A DNA stretch of 41,451 bases, taken from assembly GCF_029952445.1 (NCBI RefSeq), contig NZ_JAQPPK010000036.1:1-41451 (forward strand), in the 5' to 3' direction. The DNA is from Paenarthrobacter nitroguajacolicus. Lineage in GTDB: Bacteria; Actinomycetota; Actinomycetes; Actinomycetales; Micrococcaceae. The notes under the pieces are model-generated. The model saw only the letters and a program-made list of their open reading frames with translations, had not been told where the DNA came from and ran no database searches. Both the position numbers and the translations under genes were made by a program. Positions 38,619-41,451 of the stretch are shown here, piece by piece (position 1 is the stretch's first letter; each line of letters starts with the position of its first letter).

Positions 38619-40006
38619 CCGCCACCATGATCAAGGAATTCAGGCTCCCGGACCTCGGTGAGGGACTGACTGAATCGGAAATCCTGAGTTGGAAAGTGGC
38701 GGTGGGGGACACCGTCACGCTGAACCAGGTCATCGCCGAGGTTGAAACAGCCAAAGCCGTGGTGGAGTTACCCTCACCCTTCGCTGGAACCGTAGCGGCC
38801 CTTCACGAGCAGCCGGGAACGGTAGTAGAGGTCGGAAAGCCGATCGTCTCCTTCGAAGTTGACGACGCCGGAACCTCCAACGGGGCCGCCGCGTCCGCCG
38901 CTGGTGACCGGTCCGCCGTCGAGACTTCGGTTAAAGGCGCGCCAGCCGCTGGGGTGGTGGAGGCGGTGGGGAGCCCCGCCAAACGCGAGCCAAACCTGGT
39001 TGGCTATGGCGCCGTCGTCGAACACACCGGTCGACCCACACGACGTGCCCGTGGGCAGATGCAGGACGTGAAGGCCGCAGAGCCGCAGGCTGTTCCGATC
39101 GCCGAACCCGCCGTTGTGCGCCAACCAGAGGCTGAAGTCCATGAGCGTCCCCGCTCCACGCCTCCGGTGCGCAAACTGGCCAGGGATCTGGGCATTGATT
39201 TGGAACTCGTTCCGGGAACCGGTCCAGGCGGACTCATCACCCGTGAGGATGTGCAGAGCTTCACCGGAGCGGTTGAAGCGACTGCGTCCCCCGTTGCCCA
39301 GGAAGGGCGTGAAACGCGCACGCCCATCAAGGGTGTCCGTAAGTTCACAGCCGCTGCCATGGTGGAAAGTGCCTTCACAGCGCCGCATGTGACGGAATTC
39401 CTCACGGTGGACGTCACGGCAACCATGGAACTGCTGGCCAGGCTCAAGGGCAACAGGGCGTTCGAGGGTTACAAGCTGACGCCGCTGACCATAGCGGCCA
39501 AAGCGGTCTTGGTGGCACTGCGGAACAACCCGACGCTGAACTCACGTTGGGACGAGGCGAGCCAGGAAATCGTCCAGTTCAACTATGTGAATCTTGGGAT
39601 CGCCGCCGCGACGCCGCGTGGCCTGACCGTTCCGAACATCAAGGACGCGGACCGGCTGACGCTTAGGGAGCTTTCCGCCGCATTGACCGAACTGACCGAT
39701 ACCGCACGTGCCGGCAAGACGTCGCCGTCGGACCTGTCCGGCGGGACGATCTCCATCACCAATATCGGCGTGTTCGGGATCGACGCTGGCACTCCCATCC
39801 TCAATCCGGGCGAAGCCGCGATTGTGGCCCTGGGCGCTGTGAGGAAAGCTCCGTGGGTGGTGAATGATGAACTGGCCGTGCGGCAGGTCATGTCCCTGAG
39901 CCTGTCGTTCGACCACCGCCTGGTGGACGGGGAACAGGGTTCCCGGTTCCTCGCGGATCTTGGCGCCATCCTGGCCGACCCAGCCATGGTCATGACCATG
40001 ATCTAG
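38615..40006 (+). CDS. bkdC: 2-oxoacid dehydrogenase E2 (dihydrolipoamide acyltransferase)
   Basis: 463-aa acyltransferase core of the complex. There is one N-terminal lipoyl domain (about 5-85) with lipoyl-Lys47 in ETAKAVVELP. A Pro/Ala-rich linker leads to an E3/E1-binding domain (about 185-222: PPVRKLARDLGIDLELV, GPGGLITREDV). The C-terminal catalytic domain ends with SFDHRLVDGEQGSRFL, catalytic His434 and Asp438. It transfers the acyl group from lipoate to CoA. No E3 gene lies next to it, so dihydrolipoamide dehydrogenase is shared from elsewhere. The start overlaps E1-beta. Confidence 0.95.
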   Translation: MTATMIKEFRLPDLGEGLTESEILSWKVAVGDTVTLNQVIAEVETAKAVVELPSPFAGTVAALHEQPGTVVEVGKPIVSFEVDDAGTSNGAAASAAGDRSAVETSVKGAPAAGVVEAVGSPAKREPNLVGYGAVVEHTGRPTRRARGQMQDVKAAEPQAVPIAEPAVVRQPEAEVHERPRSTPPVRKLARDLGIDLELVPGTGPGGLITREDVQSFTGAVEATASPVAQEGRETRTPIKGVRKFTAAAMVESAFTAPHVTEFLTVDVTATMELLARLKGNRAFEGYKLTPLTIAAKAVLVALRNNPTLNSRWDEASQEIVQFNYVNLGIAAATPRGLTVPNIKDADRLTLRELSAALTELTDTARAGKTSPSDLSGGTISITNIGVFGIDAGTPILNPGEAAIVALGAVRKAPWVVNDELAVRQVMSLSLSFDHRLVDGEQGSRFLADLGAILADPAMVMTMI

Positions 40007-40020
40007 TCCCGCAAACTGCG

Positions 40021-40075
40021 ACGGCCCATCCCTTTACGAGTGCTTGCAGGAAACTGCAGCCAAGGGGTGGGCCGT
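40021..40075. terminator. Long hairpin between convergent genes
   Basis: ACGGCCCATCCC pairs with GGGGTGGGCCGT around an inner TGCAG/CTGCA stem. There is no T-tract, so it may be a factor-dependent or bidirectional terminator for the E2 and epimerase genes. Confidence 0.5.
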
Positions 40076-40098
40076 TGCGCGTGCGCGGGCAGCGGGTG

Positions 40099-40971
40099 TC
40101 AGTCCTCGGTGGGCGTGGTCTTGTTCGAGTGGACGCTGCGCCAGGTGTGCACCGGCTCGAAGCCCAGCAGTCTGCGCGCCTTATCGATGGACAGCATGGT
40201 CTCATGCTCGCCCAGTTCCTTGAGGACCTCGACGCCGGGGAAGACTTCCGCAGCCAGCTCGGCGCTGCTTCGGCTCATCACGGTGTCGGCGGCGGCGATG
40301 ATGAACGCTTCGAATCCCGGTTCCCCGTGCTCCAGCGCCCGCACGACTGCCTGTGCCCCGTCCCGGGCGTCGATATAGCCCCAGAGGTTCCATTTGCGCA
40401 GGGTGGCGTCGGAGTCGAAGGAAGGGAAGGCATCGTAGTCCTCAGGATCCATGACGTTCGAGAAACGCAGTGCCATGATGCTCAGCTCCGGGTCCCAGCG
40501 CGTCAGCTGAATAGCCATTTGTTCCTCAAGGTGCTTGACCAGCGAGTACGTGCTCTCCGGCCGCGCAGCGTACTCCTCATCCACCGGGATGTAGGGAGGG
40601 GCGATGTCGAAGGGCAGGCCCAGCACTGTCTCGCTGGATGCGTAGACCACCTTCTTGATGCCGGCCCGCCGTGCCGCTTGGAACACGTTATAGGTGGACA
40701 CCATGTTGTTCTCGAACGTCGCCGCGTCCGGTGCAAGCCCTGGCGCCGGAATGGCTGCCAAGTGAACGATGGCGTCCAAACCGCTGTGTTGGTCATCCAG
40801 GCCAAGGATGACATCCAGCACCTGGCCGTAGTTTCGGAGGTCAACGTTGACGTAGCCCCGACCGCGAGTGCCCGCGCGGTCCAGGTTGAGGACCAGGTGG
40901 CCATCTTGGGTGAGCCGCCGAACCACGCTCTTGCCCAATTTTCCGCTTCCACCGGTGACGGCAATCCTCAT
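40099..40971 (-). CDS. NAD-dependent epimerase/dehydratase (extended SDR)
   Basis: 290-aa extended short-chain dehydrogenase. The NAD motif TGGSGKLG is at residues 6-13. A Ser/Thr-Tyr-Lys active site is visible: ASSETVL and STYSLVKHLEEQ (YxxxK). The N-terminal domain includes LNLDRAG (acidic residue for NAD specificity) and VHLAAIPAP. The C-terminal part (SNVMDPEDY, LWGYIDARDGAQAVVRAL) is typical of nucleotide-sugar epimerases or hexuronate/aldose dehydrogenases. The substrate is not clear. ATG 40971 follows AAGGAGA. A longer frame to 41091 runs through a heptamer repeat and is not used. Confidence 0.92.
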   Translation of the reverse strand: MRIAVTGGSGKLGKSVVRRLTQDGHLVLNLDRAGTRGRGYVNVDLRNYGQVLDVILGLDDQHSGLDAIVHLAAIPAPGLAPDAATFENNMVSTYNVFQAARRAGIKKVVYASSETVLGLPFDIAPPYIPVDEEYAARPESTYSLVKHLEEQMAIQLTRWDPELSIMALRFSNVMDPEDYDAFPSFDSDATLRKWNLWGYIDARDGAQAVVRALEHGEPGFEAFIIAAADTVMSRSSAELAAEVFPGVEVLKELGEHETMLSIDKARRLLGFEPVHTWRSVHSNKTTPTED

Positions 40972-41000
40972 GGTGCTCTCCTTGATAGTGACTGGTTGCC

Positions 41001-41021
41001 AGTGGCTAGTGGCTAGTGGCT
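41001..41021. repeat. Three AGTGGCT heptamers upstream of the epimerase gene
   Basis: AGTGGCT is repeated three times without interruption, about 30-50 bp before the epimerase start. Slippage in such a tract could alter the promoter or leader length. The rest of 40972-41245 (about 270 bases) contains no convincing gene; I see nothing else definite in it. Confidence 0.8.
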
Positions 41022-41245
41022 GCTTGCTGGGCCTGCCCGCAGAACGTCGCGGGGGCTTCAGTTTGGGTTCGCTTTTCAGCCTAAAGGGCACGACTGCTCA
41101 GCACACCCCTTCAGGCAGGTCCTGTGAGTCCTAGGAAAATCGGAACGACCCAAGGGCATCCCAGCGGCGACGAGCGTATTTCGATGGAGTTCCCTTCAGC
41201 AGCTGAGCGCTAAATTCCCGGGGCGCAATGACCACACAGCAGTGC

Positions 41246-41451
41246 TTATGTTTTGGGTGGGGTGTGGTGGTGGTTGCGGCGTGGTGTTTGATGGGGGTCG
41301 ATGTGTGGTGGGGGGATGAACCATGGGGTGCCGGTTTCCATGGTGATGCGCCATTGTTCTTTGTGGATGAGGTGGTGGTGGTGGGAGCAGAGGAGGGTGC
41401 CGTTGTTGGTTCCTGTGGTGCCTTGGTGTGACCAGTAGGTGATGTGGTGGG
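41246..41451 (-). CDS. HNH endonuclease (DUF222/13E12 type), C-terminal fragment
   Basis: The last 68 codons of a gene cut by the window end. The frame shows HHITYWSHQGTT, NNGTLLCSHHHHLIHKEQW and TPWFIPPPHIDP, the standard HNH nuclease C-terminus of actinobacterial DUF222/13E12-like proteins, with paired His residues and the Asn and Cys of the HNH/zinc motif. The final residues are a basic His/Pro-rich tail, and the stop is TAA at 41246-41248. Only this end is present, so no start can be given. Many near-identical copies per genome are common in Arthrobacter, a frequent reason for contig breaks. Confidence 0.93.
   Translation of the reverse strand, partial: HHITYWSHQGTTGTNNGTLLCSHHHHLIHKEQWRITMETGTPWFIPPPHIDPHQTPRRNHHHTPPKT

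Noticed and set aside
41228..41431. Plus-strand Val/Gly/Trp-rich frame at the window end
   Set aside because: It is the antisense of the HNH endonuclease fragment, whose minus frame carries the conserved motif.
1..41451. CRISPR arrays, rRNA genes, IS elements and known riboswitches
   Set aside because: No regularly spaced repeats, transposase motifs, rRNA sequence or recognised riboswitch consensus was found by reading the window.

Overview
This window looks like chromosomal DNA of a high-GC Gram-positive bacterium, most likely a member of the Micrococcaceae close to Arthrobacter/Paenarthrobacter. The inference rests on codon and base composition, frequent GTG starts, the gene orders dusB-dgt-dnaG-tRNA(Asn) and rpsB-tsf-pyrH-frr-cdsA, a DivIVA-repeat protein, and an HNH/13E12-type endonuclease with a C-terminal motif typical of that group. 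Bases 13-45 are a near-exact Illumina Nextera read-1 adapter, and the window ends inside a gene of a commonly repeated family. It is therefore probably one whole draft contig whose first ~45 bases are not genomic. No prophage, IS element or CRISPR array is visible.

Layout. 170-3629 (+): an ABC-2 exporter (ATPase, permease) with an overlapping two-component system, preceded by a perfect palindrome that is the probable operator. 3674-8169 (+): dusB, dgt and dnaG, then two identical tRNA-Asn genes, each with its own promoter and terminator-like hairpin. 8530-14369 (-): a small hypothetical protein, a membrane-anchored serine esterase, an MprF-type aminoacyl-lipid synthetase with a rhomboid-like N-terminus, a 59-residue glycine-zipper protein and a Bcr/CflA-type exporter. 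14547-18273 (+): envelope genes, namely a holin-like/DUF3618-type protein, a CDP-alcohol phosphatidyltransferase, a DMT transporter and a GT4 glycosyltransferase. Then come a CAU tRNA and a glutaryl-CoA-dehydrogenase-like flavoprotein behind an operator-bearing promoter.

19862-25664: a small M23 peptidase (-), then the translation/lipid block rpsB, tsf, pyrH, frr, cdsA and the DivIVA-repeat protein (+), with a long structured rpsB leader. 25678-32411: a carboxylate-uptake region in which a LytS/LytR-type system and an SSS symporter with a small partner (-) face a DUF485-actP operon (+). 32475-36243 (-): a PHP phosphoesterase, three membrane proteins and an Lrp-type regulator. 36439-40006 (+): a branched-chain 2-oxoacid dehydrogenase operon (E1 alpha, E1 beta, E2). 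40099-41451 (-): an NAD-dependent epimerase and the truncated HNH endonuclease.

How it fits together. Two metabolic promoters, those of DUF485-actP and of the 2-oxoacid dehydrogenase operon, each carry a CRP/GlxR-type palindrome (GTGA-N6-TCAC) on or beside the likely -10 box. This suggests shared cAMP-type control of carboxylate uptake and acyl-CoA production. The MprF-like synthetase and its esterase are linked by a 15-codon mini-ORF with ATGA overlaps at both ends. That pair may be an aminoacyl-lipid synthesis/turnover module, and it is the most promising functional lead here. All functions are assigned from sequence motifs and recalled family knowledge; no database search was run.
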